This document shows positions 1 to 7,571 of a DNA stretch of 16,701 nt, one piece after another. Position numbers and translations under genes: made by a program. The notes under the pieces are model-generated. The model saw only the letters and a list, made by a program, of their open reading frames with translations. It was not told the origin of the DNA and did not search any database. The DNA comes from Actinomycetota bacterium (lineage in GTDB: Bacteria > Actinomycetota > Thermoleophilia > Solirubrobacterales > Solirubrobacteraceae). Numbering within the stretch: the first letter of the stretch is position 1; each line of letters opens with the position of its first letter. Where the stretch lies: the NCBI GenBank assembly GCA_019348435.1, contig JAHWJM010000016.1:1-16701 (forward strand), written 5' to 3'.

Positions 1-159
1 GACATCGTCATCTGCCCGGAGCACACCGCGGACCTGCGCGAGGCGATCGTGCACGGCGCGCTGCACCTGACGGGCATGGACCACGAGACCGACGACGGCG
101 AGATGCTCGCCGTCCAGCGCGAGATCCTGGGGTGGGTCACGCCCGACGAGGCGCCATGA
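1..159 (+). CDS. ybeY: YbeY endoribonuclease, C-terminal part
   Basis: This is the 52-residue C-terminal end of YbeY, the zinc-dependent RNase needed for 16S rRNA 3' end maturation and 70S ribosome quality control. The gene begins before the window. The visible frame carries the family signature HGALHLTGMDH followed by acidic residues; its three histidines are the expected zinc ligands. The protein ends in a short tail (VTPDEAP). The stop codon TGA (157-159) overlaps the ATG of era (156) in an ATGA arrangement, so the two are translationally coupled. The ybeY-era neighbourhood is common in bacteria and fits a shared role in small-subunit biogenesis. The catalytic motif makes the family call firm despite the truncation. 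Confidence 0.93.
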   Translation, partial: DIVICPEHTADLREAIVHGALHLTGMDHETDDGEMLAVQREILGWVTPDEAP

Positions 160-1064
160 CCCGCGCGAGCACGCACGCCGGCCCGACGCGGGCGGGCTTC
201 GTCGCGCTGGCCGGGCGGCCGAACGTCGGCAAGTCGACGCTGGTCAACGCGATCGTCGGCCAGAAGGTGGCGATCGTCTCGGACAAGCCGCAGACGACGC
301 GGCGCGCGATCCGCGGGATCGCGATGCGCGGCAACGCCCAGCTCGTGCTCGTCGACCTGCCCGGGGTGCAGCGCCCGCGCGACGCCCTGACGCAGCGCAT
401 GCAGTCGCGCGTGGAGCGCGAGTTCGGCGATGCGGACGCCGCGCTGCTGCTGCTCAACGGCGAGCAGGGCATCGGTCCCGGCGACCGCTTCATCGCCGGC
501 GCCCTCGCCCGGGCGGAGGTCCCCGTCGCCGTCGTCGTCAACAAGATCGACCGCCTCGACGAGGCGCACACGCTGGCCGCCCTGCAGGCGGCAGCGGAGC
601 TCGGCGTCTCCGACGAGATCTTTCCCCTGTCGGCACGCAAGGGCACGGGGGTGCAGGAGCTCGTGGAGTACCTCGTGGCTCTGCTGCCGCAGAGCCCATA
701 CCTGTTCGACGTCGAGGATCCCTCCGACCAGACCGACGAGGTGCTGTTCGCCGAGCTGATCCGCGAGCAGATCCTGCGGCGCACGTTTCAGGAGGTCCCG
801 CACGCCGTCGAGGTGGTCGTCGAGGAGATCGACGACTCGCGCGAGGGCCTCGTTCGCGTGCAGGCCCGAGCCTGGGTCGAGGCGGAGTCGCAGAAGGGCA
901 TCCTGATCGGCGCGCAGGGCAGGATGATCAAGGCCATCGGCACCGCCGCACGGCGCGAGCTCGAGCGCCAGCTCGGGGTTCAGGTGCACCTCGACCTCGC
1001 CGTCCGCGTGCGGCGCGGCTGGCGCGGCGACGACGGCCTGCTGGACCGGCTGGGCATCGAGTAG
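156..1064 (+). CDS. era: GTPase Era
   Basis: Era is a GTPase that binds the 3' end of 16S rRNA and assists 30S subunit assembly, acting in the cytoplasm or loosely at the membrane. The 302-residue product matches the usual length. The G1 loop GRPNVGKS is at residues 20-27, G3 DLPG at 67-70, G4 NKID at 129-132 and G5 SAR at 159-161. A C-terminal KH RNA-binding domain has its GxxG loop (GAQG) at about 252-255. The ATG at 156 is chosen because it overlaps the ybeY stop; a GTG at 132 in the same frame would extend the protein into ybeY and is unlikely. One oddity is G3, which reads DLPG where most Era proteins have DTPG; the essential Asp and Gly are kept. Confidence 0.97.
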   Translation: MTRASTHAGPTRAGFVALAGRPNVGKSTLVNAIVGQKVAIVSDKPQTTRRAIRGIAMRGNAQLVLVDLPGVQRPRDALTQRMQSRVEREFGDADAALLLLNGEQGIGPGDRFIAGALARAEVPVAVVVNKIDRLDEAHTLAALQAAAELGVSDEIFPLSARKGTGVQELVEYLVALLPQSPYLFDVEDPSDQTDEVLFAELIREQILRRTFQEVPHAVEVVVEEIDDSREGLVRVQARAWVEAESQKGILIGAQGRMIKAIGTAARRELERQLGVQVHLDLAVRVRRGWRGDDGLLDRLGIE

Positions 1065-1100
1065 CCGCCGTTGCGCCGGACTACAGTCCTGCGCGACGAC

Positions 1101-1108
1101 GAGAGGAG
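1101..1108 (+). promoter_or_regulatory. Ribosome binding site of the Hcp-like gene
   Basis: GAGAGGAG lies six bases before the ATG at 1115 and is a strong Shine-Dalgarno match. It contrasts with the trp genes downstream, several of which have no such site. A TACAGT hexamer at 1082-1087 could be the -10 element of a promoter giving a leader of about 20 bases, but no -35 match was seen. Confidence 0.65.
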
Positions 1109-1114
1109 ACCGAG

Positions 1115-1594
1115 ATGGCCTATGAGTTCTACGTGACGATCGAGGCGGCGACGCAGGGGCGGCTCGCCGGGGAGATCCCGCGCAGCGTGCACAAGGGCAA
1201 GCTCGCCGGCCTGGGCTTCAGCTACGAGGTCACCTCGCCGCGCGTCGCCGGGAGCGGCGCGGGCACCGGCGGGCGCGAGCACGGCACGGTCACGTTCACG
1301 AAGGAGTGGGGGCCGGCGTCGCCGCAGCTGTTCAGCGCGCTCGTCACCAACGAGGTCATCGAGAGCGCGCTGTTCGAGTTCGTGCGCCGCAACGACGTCG
1401 GCGTCGACTACGTCTTCCACACCATCAAGCTGACGGACGCGTGCGTGATCGCGATCCACCAGTACGTCGCCGCGCAGGAGGACGCGGAGCTCGACAACGC
1501 CGAGCTCGAGGACGTGGCGCTGACGTTCCGCGGTATCGAGATCGAGAACGTCGACGGCAGGACGGCCGCCTCCGACACCGTCGGGTCGCGATGA
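1115..1594 (+). CDS. Hcp-like protein (type VI secretion tube family)
   Basis: The 159-residue product resembles the Hcp1 family (Pfam T6SS_HCP), whose members form hexameric rings of the type VI secretion tube or act as secreted effectors. Family hallmarks visible in order are an N-terminal MAYEFYVTIEA strand, the HKGKLAGLGFSYEV segment around residues 26-39, VTFTKEWGPASPQLFSALVTNEV in the middle, a segment ending IKLTDACVIAIHQY, and a C-terminal ALTFRGIEIEN strand. Length is normal for Hcp (about 160-170). No other type VI component (VgrG, sheath, ClpV) is present here. The stop codon overlaps the ATG of the following flavoprotein, implying one operon. Type VI systems belong to Gram-negatives, so the role here is unknown; an isolated extracellular or structural protein is possible. 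The family call is strong, the function open. Confidence 0.85.
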   Translation: MAYEFYVTIEAATQGRLAGEIPRSVHKGKLAGLGFSYEVTSPRVAGSGAGTGGREHGTVTFTKEWGPASPQLFSALVTNEVIESALFEFVRRNDVGVDYVFHTIKLTDACVIAIHQYVAAQEDAELDNAELEDVALTFRGIEIENVDGRTAASDTVGSR

Positions 1595-2796
1595 GCGATC
1601 CTGCGGTCGACATCCTGCTGATCGGCGGTGGCATCGCCTCCGCGAGCGCCGCCGCCGAGCTGCGCGAGCGCGGCTTCGACGGCTCGATCCTGCTCGTCAC
1701 GAGGGAGATGGATGCGCCGTATCACCGTCCGCCGCTGACGAAGGGCTACCTGCAGGGGCGCGAGGACCGGGCCTCGACGCTCATCCACCCGGAGCAGTGG
1801 TACACCGAGCACGACGTCGAGATCCGCACGCGAACGCCGGTCATGGATCTCGACACCGACGCGAGGACCGCGAAGCTCGGCCGCGACCAGCTCGCCTTCG
1901 GCCGCGCGCTGCTGGCGACGGGCGGCGGGATCCGCCGCCTGCAGGTGCAGGGGGCCATGCGCGACGCCATCCACTACATCCGTGCCCTCGGCAACGCCGA
2001 CAAGCTTCGGCTCGAGCTGCCCGACGCCGAGCGGATCGTCGTCGTCGGCGGCTCGTACATCGCGACCGAGGTCGCGGCATCGCTGCGCGTCCTCGGCAAG
2101 CACGTGACGCTCGTCATGCAGGAGGCCCACCCGCTCGAGCGCGGCTTCGGCCCGGTCGCGGGGTGCTTCGCGCACGACCTGCTGGCCGAGCACGGAATCG
2201 AGATCCTGGCCGAAGCCGACGTGGTCGAGTTCGCGGGCGAGGGGGAGGGCGACGCGCCCGTCGACGCAGTCGTCTGCGCGGATGGGCGCCGCATCGAGGC
2301 CGATCTGGTCGTCGTCGGGGTGGGCGCCACCCCCGACGTGATGCTCGCTCGGAAGGCGAAGCTCGAGCTCGGCGAGAGCGGCGGCGTCGCCTGCGATCGG
2401 ACGCTGCGCACTTCGGCCGACGCGATCTTCGCCGCCGGCGACATGTGCGAGTACGACAGCGTCGTCCACGGCCGGCGGCTGCGCATCGAGCACGAGGAGG
2501 TCGCCGCGGCGCAGGGTCGTCATGCCGCGCGCGCGATGCTCGGCTCCGACGAGCCCTACGCCGAGATCCCGTACTTCTGGTCTGACCTGTCCGACTGGGC
2601 GACGCTCGAGTACGTCGGCGCCGCCGCGGCCTGGGACGAGGAGATCGTCCGCGGCGATCCGCCCAGCGGTGCGTTCAGCGTCTTCTACGCGCAGGAGGGC
2701 CGGGTCGTCGGGGCGCTGGCGGTCGGCCGACCCGACGACCTGGACGTCGCGCGCGAGCTGATCGCATCCGGCGGACGCGTCGACGCGCTGGGTTGA
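1591..2796 (+). CDS. FAD/NAD(P)-dependent ferredoxin-reductase-like oxidoreductase
   Basis: This 401-residue flavoprotein belongs to the ferredoxin/rubredoxin/putidaredoxin reductase and AIF-like group, which moves electrons from NAD(P)H through FAD to a small iron-sulfur protein. The FAD-binding glycine motif GGGIASASAAAEL is at residues 12-24, and the PYHRPPLTKGYL segment at about 43-54 is typical of this family. A second dinucleotide-binding motif for NAD(P)H, VVGGSYIATEVA, is at about 151-162, the IFAAGD motif that contacts FAD at 279-284, and FWSDLSDW at about 329-336 opens a C-terminal reductase domain. The start ATG overlaps the Hcp-like stop codon. No ferredoxin or monooxygenase is encoded nearby, so the electron acceptor is unknown. 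A GTG at 1306 in the same frame is ignored because it would cover most of the Hcp gene. Confidence 0.9.
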   Translation: MSDPAVDILLIGGGIASASAAAELRERGFDGSILLVTREMDAPYHRPPLTKGYLQGREDRASTLIHPEQWYTEHDVEIRTRTPVMDLDTDARTAKLGRDQLAFGRALLATGGGIRRLQVQGAMRDAIHYIRALGNADKLRLELPDAERIVVVGGSYIATEVAASLRVLGKHVTLVMQEAHPLERGFGPVAGCFAHDLLAEHGIEILAEADVVEFAGEGEGDAPVDAVVCADGRRIEADLVVVGVGATPDVMLARKAKLELGESGGVACDRTLRTSADAIFAAGDMCEYDSVVHGRRLRIEHEEVAAAQGRHAARAMLGSDEPYAEIPYFWSDLSDWATLEYVGAAAAWDEEIVRGDPPSGAFSVFYAQEGRVVGALAVGRPDDLDVARELIASGGRVDALG

Positions 2797-2845
2797 CGCG
2801 ACGGCCGTATCCTCGTGCTGCACGCGACGCGCCACCGGATCGGGA

Positions 2846-2861
2846 TATACCGCCTTACGCT
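2846..2861 (+). promoter_or_regulatory. Possible promoter region for the secreted protein
   Basis: The 116-base gap 2797-2912 holds two -10-like hexamers, TATACC at 2846-2851 and TACGCT at 2856-2861, in an otherwise GC-rich stretch. Either would give an untranslated leader of about 45-60 bases. No convincing -35 element was seen, so this is only a candidate. Confidence 0.3.
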
Positions 2862-2901
2862 GCGGGCGCCCGGCCGTTGCATCGACAACGACGTTTCCCT
2901 C

Positions 2902-2907
2902 AAGGAG
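2902..2907 (+). promoter_or_regulatory. Ribosome binding site of the secreted protein
   Basis: AAGGAG sits five bases before the ATG at 2913. It decides the start: the frame is open back to 2793, but only this ATG has a ribosome binding site and is followed directly by a signal peptide. Confidence 0.75.
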
Positions 2908-2912
2908 AAGAC

Positions 2913-3413
2913 ATGCCCAATCACGCACGGATGATCGCCACGTTGACCGCAGCCGGCGCCCTGCTCGCGCTACCTGCCACCGGGCTCGCCGCCAAGGGCG
3001 CCAACAGCTCGGCCAACAAGGGCAAGGCCAAGTCCTGCGCGAAGATGCTGAAGGTCGGCTACCAGGTCGGCGGCACGCTCGTGAGCGTAGACGCGGGCGG
3101 CGTGACGCTGAAGATCACGTCGGCGAACGCGCACGCCCGCCGCTCGGGCGATCTCGCCGACCAGGACCTCACGAAGAAGGGCCTGCAAGTCAAGGACGCG
3201 GAGGTCACCATCCCCGCCACCGACACCTTCACCCTGAGGCTCAAGGGGTACGAGGGTGCGGACACGCCGTCCGTCGGCGACAAGGTCAAGGTCAGCGGCA
3301 AGGTCGCGGTGACGAAGAAGAAGTGCGCCGCCCCCGGCACGACGACAGCCGATCGCTACGCGACGCCCGACGTCAAGACGGTCACGATCACCGACCGCGA
3401 TCCGGACGCGTAG
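2913..3413 (+). CDS. Small secreted protein of unknown function
   Basis: I do not recognise this 166-residue protein. Residues 1-27 look like a Sec signal peptide: a short positively charged start, a hydrophobic stretch (MIATLTAAGALLALPATGLA), and a probable cleavage after GLAA. The mature part is rich in Lys, Thr and Val and alternates in a way that suggests beta strands, for example YQVGGTLVSVDAGGVTLKI at about 50-68 and GDKVKVSGKVAVT at 122-134, so an OB-fold-like or small barrel domain is plausible. It has just two cysteines, at about 42 and 138, which could pair outside the cell. It is a single-gene unit, with its own ribosome binding site upstream and a strong hairpin downstream. Confidence 0.8.
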   Translation: MPNHARMIATLTAAGALLALPATGLAAKGANSSANKGKAKSCAKMLKVGYQVGGTLVSVDAGGVTLKITSANAHARRSGDLADQDLTKKGLQVKDAEVTIPATDTFTLRLKGYEGADTPSVGDKVKVSGKVAVTKKKCAAPGTTTADRYATPDVKTVTITDRDPDA

Positions 3414-3442
3414 CCGCCGGGCCCAACCGCAACATGCGACTG

Positions 3443-3468
3443 CGACGGCCGCCCGCGGGCGGCCGTCG
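3443..3468 (+). terminator. Hairpin terminator after the secreted protein gene
   Basis: An 11-base perfect inverted repeat (left arm CGACGGCCGCC at 3443-3453, right arm 3458-3468) with a four-base loop CGCG lies about 30 bases after the stop codon. The bases after it, TCGTTTCC, contain only a weak T-run, as is common at very high GC. It separates the secreted protein from the his/trp cluster. Confidence 0.7.
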
Positions 3469-3532
3469 TCGTTTCCGGCGGAGCGGGACCTCGGCCTCCC
3501 GCCGACCCCAGCCTGCCGCGGCGCCGCGCGCC

Positions 3533-3538
3533 TAGACT
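3533..3538 (+). promoter_or_regulatory. -10 element for a leaderless hisIE-trpE-trpG transcript
   Basis: TAGACT ends seven bases before the GTG start of hisIE. In a sigma-70 type promoter transcription begins about 6-8 bases after the -10 hexamer, so the message would start at or next to the GTG itself. No Shine-Dalgarno sequence precedes this GTG, which agrees. No clear -35 match was found at the usual distance. Confidence 0.6.
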
Positions 3539-3545
3539 GCGGCGG

Positions 3546-4142
3546 GTGGAGATCGTCTTCGACCAGCAGGGCCTCGTGCCCGTCATCGTGCAGGACTGGC
3601 GCAGCGGCGAGGTGCTGACGCTCGCCTACGCCAACGCCGAAGCCGTTCGCCGTACGCGCGAGAGCGGCGAGCTGCACCTGTACAGTCGCTCGCGCGAGGA
3701 GCAGTGGCACAAGGGCGCCACGAGCGGCAACACGCAGGCGGTCCGCGCACTGCGGCTGGACTGCGACGGCGACGCGCTGCTGGCGCTCGTCGAGCCCGCC
3801 GGGCCGGCGTGCCACACCGGCGAGCGCACGTGCTTTCATCACGGCCAGCTCGAGCCGGCCGCGCCGCACGAGGCGCTGCCCGCGCTGGAGCGCACGCTGG
3901 TCCAGCGCGCCGCCGAGCGGCCGCAGGGCTCCTACACCGTGAAGCTGCTCGAGGACCCGCAGCTCGTGGGGGAGAAGGTGCGCGAGGAGGCCGAGGAGGT
4001 TACGCGCGCGGTGCGCGAGGAGTCAGACGAGCGCGTCGACAACGAGGCCGCCGACGTCCTGTATCACCTCGCGGTCCTGCTGCGCGGCCGCGGGCGCTCG
4101 CTCGCCGACGCCCAGGACGTGCTCAATGGCCGTCGCGGCTGA
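3546..4142 (+). CDS. hisIE: Bifunctional phosphoribosyl-AMP cyclohydrolase / phosphoribosyl-ATP pyrophosphatase
   Basis: The product carries out the second and third steps of histidine synthesis on one 198-residue chain. The N-terminal cyclohydrolase (HisI) half shows YSRSREEQWHKGATSGN at about 47-63 and LDCDGDALLALV followed by GPACHTGERTCFHH at about 90-98, with the metal-binding cysteines. The C-terminal pyrophosphatase (HisE) half starts around residue 113 and contains KLLEDPQLVGEKVREEAEEV and the helix NEAADVLYHLAVLL. Length agrees with fused HisIE proteins. It starts at GTG 3546, with a -10 hexamer directly upstream. Its last 17 bases overlap the start of trpE, so histidine and tryptophan enzymes share a message. 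Many Actinobacteria also place hisI next to trpE. Confidence 0.95.
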   Translation: MEIVFDQQGLVPVIVQDWRSGEVLTLAYANAEAVRRTRESGELHLYSRSREEQWHKGATSGNTQAVRALRLDCDGDALLALVEPAGPACHTGERTCFHHGQLEPAAPHEALPALERTLVQRAAERPQGSYTVKLLEDPQLVGEKVREEAEEVTRAVREESDERVDNEAADVLYHLAVLLRGRGRSLADAQDVLNGRRG

Positions 4143-5633
4143 TCCGTCGCAGCCGGCGGGCGGCAGCGATTCGCTGCCCGTCGAGCCGTCGCTCGCCGAG
4201 GTGCGCGAGCTGACCGGCGAGTTCAACCTCATCCCGCTGCGCCACTCGTTCATCGACGACACGGAGACGCCGGTCTCGGCATTCCTGAAGCTGCGCGGCC
4301 GCGAGCCGACGTCGGAGGCGTTTCTGCTGGAGTCCGCCGAGCGCGGGCAGGAGGTCGGACGCTACAGCTTCATCGGGGTGCGCCCGCGCAAGGTCGTGCG
4401 CTGGTCGCTCGGCGACGAGCCCGCCGATCCCTACGCCTACGCCGCCGCCGAGGTCGCGCGCCACCGCCAGGCGCCGTGGCCCGAGATGCCGCCGTTCGCG
4501 GGCGGCGCGGTGGGCTACTTCGGCTATGACCTCGTGCGCACGGTCGAGCCGCTCGGCGAGCCCAACCCCGACCCGGTCGGGCTGCCCGACATGGCGCTGA
4601 TGCTGTCCGACGTCCTGCTCGTGTTCGACCACCTCAAGCACACGATCAGCGTGCTCGTGAACGTCTACGTCGACGACGACGACGCCACCGATCTCGAGAC
4701 CGCCTACGCCGACGCCGTCGCGACGATCCAGAAGGCGCGCGACCTGCTCGCCGGGCCGCTGCCGCGCCCGGTGCCGACGCCGGCGCGCCCGCGGCCGGCG
4801 TTCTCGTCGAACATGCCGCGCGAGCAGTTCGAGGCGAACGTCGCGCGGATCGTCGAGTACATCCACGCCGGCGACGCCTTCCAGGTGGTGCCGTCGCAGC
4901 GCTGGTCGGCCGATCTCGACATCGACCCCTTCTCGGTCTACCGCGGCTTGCGCGTCGTCAACCCGAGCCCGTACATGTACTTCCTGGACTTCCTCGACTT
5001 CCAGGTCGCCGGCGCATCGCCCGAGCCGGTGCTGACGGTCGCGGGGCGCCACGTCGCGACGCGGCCGATCGCCGGCACGCGCCCGCGCGGGGCGACGCTC
5101 GCCGACGACGAGCGGATCGCCGAGGAGCTGCTCGCCGACGAGAAGGAGCGCGCCGAGCACGTCATGCTCGTCGACCTGGGGCGCAACGACCTGGGCCGGG
5201 TCTGCGAGTACGGCTCCGTCAGCGTCGACCGCTTCATGGCGGTCGAGACCTACTCGCACGTCATGCACATCGTCTCCAACGTCTCGGGCACGCTGCGCGA
5301 GGACGTGACGGCGATGGACGCGCTGCGCTCGGTGCTGCCGGCGGGGACGCTGTCGGGTGCGCCGAAGGTGCGGGCGATGCAGATCATCGACGAGCTCGAG
5401 CCGATCAAGCGCGGCGGCTACGGCGGGGCGATCGGCTATCTCGCCTACACCGGCGACCTCGACACCGCGATCCACATCCGCACCGTCGTCATGAAGGACG
5501 GCCGCGCGCACGTGCAGGCCGGCGGCGGCACCGTCGCCGACGCGGTCCCGGCCTACGAGTTCGCCGAATCCGAGGCCAAGGCGCAGGCGGTCCTGCGCGC
5601 GGTCGAGCTCGCCTCGCAGCAACCGGACTGGCC

Positions 5634-5637
<4 letters not shown>
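4126..5637 (+). CDS. trpE: Anthranilate synthase component I
   Basis: TrpE converts chorismate to anthranilate using ammonia supplied by TrpG, the committed step to tryptophan. The 503-residue length is typical. The tryptophan feedback site is intact: LLES at 67-70 followed ten residues later by Ser81. The chorismate-binding catalytic domain has GDAFQVVPSQRW, RPIAGTRPRG, the helix DEKERAEHVMLVDLGRNDLGRV (written here in part: ERAEHVMLVDLGRNDLG), PAGTLSGAPKVRAM, and GGAIGYLAYTGDLDTAIHIRT towards the C-terminus. Its ATG lies inside the end of hisIE, and its TGA overlaps the ATG of trpG, so the three genes form a tightly coupled unit. The intact feedback motif suggests allosteric inhibition by tryptophan. 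Confidence 0.97.
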
Positions 5638-6200
<563 letters not shown>

Positions 6201-6243
6201 AAGCGGTTCTCGCGGTCCTACCCTCGCCGAGCCCGTTCGAGCT

Positions 6244-6261
6244 CGCGCCGCAGCCGGCGCG
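6244..6261. terminator. Possible shared terminator between convergent genes
   Basis: A seven-base inverted repeat, CGCGCCG (6244-6250) and CGGCGCG (6255-6261) with loop CAGC, lies in the 69-base gap between the ends of trpG and the convergent minus-strand gene. It has no T-run on either side, so the assignment rests on position and symmetry only. Confidence 0.4.
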
Positions 6262-6269
6262 CTGAGGCG

Positions 6270-6779
6270 TCAGTAGCGCGGGCGGTCCTCCGGATAGACC
6301 GGACGGCCGTGCTCGTCGTGGTAGGCCGGCCCGCCTTCCTGCTCGGGAAGCGGCTGGCGACCGTCCTCGTACGCGGGCTGGCCGTTCAGACCGACCGGCC
6401 GTCCCGCGCCGTCATATCCGGGCTGGTCGTACGTGTCGGCGGCGTGGGTGGCGCGGCGCCCGCCGCGGCGGCCGCGGCCGCGGGCGTGCGACTCCAGCTC
6501 CGACGCCTGCTGCGCGTGCAGGTCCGACGCGACGCGGTTGGCCTGGGCCTGCAGGCGCAGCTCGGCCTCGGCGGCCTCGTGCGGATCGGTCGCCCTGGCG
6601 TGGCGCTCGACGGCGTCGGCCATCGGGTCGTGCCCTGCGGCGGCGCTCGTGCGGCGCCCGCGCAGGGCCGGGCCCTGGCCGCGGCGCGAGAGCGCAGGGC
6701 CGCCACCACGTGAGCGCATGTACAGGAAGGCCGCGGCGGCGATGATCGCGAGGACGATGAGGACGAGAAGGATCTCCAT
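6270..6779 (-). CDS. Membrane-anchored protein with Tyr/Pro-rich tail, unknown function
   Basis: I do not recognise this 169-residue protein. An N-terminal hydrophobic helix, LLVLIVLAIIAAAAFLYM (about 4-21), is followed by an Arg-rich stretch, giving a single-pass anchor with the rest probably in the cytoplasm. Residues about 50-95 are Ala/Glu/Arg/Gln-rich and likely helical, perhaps coiled coil, with several histidines. After a basic GRGRRGGRR cluster, the last 50 residues form a low-complexity tail with repeated units such as GRPVGLNGQPAYEDG and HGRPVYPEDRPRY. It is the only minus-strand gene in the window and sits convergent to trpG and divergent from plsC. Parallel open frames on the plus strand are less convincing because they lack a coherent domain pattern. 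Confidence 0.7.
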   Translation of the reverse strand: MEILLVLIVLAIIAAAAFLYMRSRGGGPALSRRGQGPALRGRRTSAAAGHDPMADAVERHARATDPHEAAEAELRLQAQANRVASDLHAQQASELESHARGRGRRGGRRATHAADTYDQPGYDGAGRPVGLNGQPAYEDGRQPLPEQEGGPAYHDEHGRPVYPEDRPRY

Positions 6780-6785
6780 GAGCAG

Positions 6786-6791
6786 TGACTA
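6786..6791 (-). promoter_or_regulatory. Possible leaderless -10 for the minus-strand membrane protein
   Basis: Read on the minus strand, TAGTCA ends six bases before the ATG of the membrane protein. It resembles the TAGNNT elements of the neighbouring genes but lacks the final T, so it is weaker support. The 93-base gap 6780-6872 is the divergent promoter region shared with plsC. Confidence 0.35.
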
Positions 6792-6859
6792 CCCGAGCGG
6801 CCCGAAGGGCGAACCCGGCTGGACGAATGGCTGGGCACCGAGCCGCGCGCACCGCGACC

Positions 6860-6865
6860 TAGAAT
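6860..6865 (+). promoter_or_regulatory. -10 element for leaderless plsC-like gene
   Basis: TAGAAT, close to the TATAAT consensus, ends exactly seven bases before the ATG at 6873. The spacing predicts that transcription starts at the start codon. No Shine-Dalgarno sequence is present between them. Confidence 0.6.
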
Positions 6866-6872
6866 CGGCGCG

Positions 6873-7526
6873 ATGAGCGAGCGCGAGCCGATGACCCGCA
6901 CATATCGCTGCGCGCTGGGCATCTGCAGCCCGATCGTGCGCCGCTGGGGCCGGCTCGACGTCGAGGGCGCCGAGCACATCCCCGCCAAGGGCCCGCTGCT
7001 GATCGTCGGCAACCACGACTCCTACTGGGATCCCGTCGTGGTCGGGCTGGCCGCGATCGAGCGCCGGCAGATCCGCGCGCTGGCGAAGTCGTCGCTGTGG
7101 AAGGTCAAGGGCCTCGACAAGATGCTCGACGGCATGGGTCAGATCCCGATCGTGCGCGGCTCCGCTGACGCCGGTGCGCTGGACGCGGCGATCGCCGAGC
7201 TGCGCGCGGGCAGCTGCATCGGGATCTTCCCGGAGGGCACTCGCAGCCTCGGTCGCACGCTGCGCCCGCGCAGCGGCATGGGGCGCCTGGTCGCCGCGGT
7301 TCCCGAGGCGGCGATCGTGCCGGTCGCGGTGGTCGGGTCGACGGACATCGCGCGCTTTCCGACGCGGCCGCGGCTGCATGTGCGGTTCCTGCCGCCGGCC
7401 GACAGCCTGCGCGAAGGCGAGTCGCCCGCCGACTTCGCGGTGCGCATCATGGAGGAGATCCGCCAGATCGCCCCGATCGTGCCGGCCGGGCGACGCAAGA
7501 AGCTCACCCCCGCACCCGTCGAGTAA
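6873..7526 (+). CDS. 1-acyl-sn-glycerol-3-phosphate acyltransferase-like protein
   Basis: The 217-residue product belongs to the PlsC/LPLAT acyltransferase family, which transfers an acyl chain to lysophosphatidate or a similar acceptor at the inner face of the membrane. The catalytic HX4D motif is NHDSYWD with His48 and Asp53, and the acceptor-binding FPEGTRS motif is at about 119-125. A further conserved block, IVPVAVVG, lies around 160. The C-terminus is basic (GRRKKLTPAPVE), which may help it sit on the membrane. It starts right after a -10 hexamer and interrupts the trp cluster between trpG and trpD; no link to tryptophan synthesis is known. The exact acceptor cannot be read from sequence, so plsC itself is not assigned. 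Confidence 0.9.
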   Translation: MSEREPMTRTYRCALGICSPIVRRWGRLDVEGAEHIPAKGPLLIVGNHDSYWDPVVVGLAAIERRQIRALAKSSLWKVKGLDKMLDGMGQIPIVRGSADAGALDAAIAELRAGSCIGIFPEGTRSLGRTLRPRSGMGRLVAAVPEAAIVPVAVVGSTDIARFPTRPRLHVRFLPPADSLREGESPADFAVRIMEEIRQIAPIVPAGRRKKLTPAPVE

Positions 7527-7555
7527 TTTCTCGCCCGCCCGGGCTGGTGACGAGC

Positions 7556-7561
7556 TAGTCT
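7556..7561 (+). promoter_or_regulatory. -10 element for trpD-trpC
   Basis: TAGTCT ends ten bases before the GTG at 7572, in the 45-base gap after the plsC-like gene. Transcription would start zero to four bases before the GTG, a leaderless or nearly leaderless message. No Shine-Dalgarno sequence lies between. Confidence 0.5.
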
Positions 7562-7571
7562 GCGCGCTCTG

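Noticed and set aside
4123..5622. A 499-codon minus-strand frame that covers nearly all of trpE
   Set aside because: It mirrors the codon positions of trpE, is rich in Arg, Asp, Val and His, and shows no motif. It is a GC shadow.
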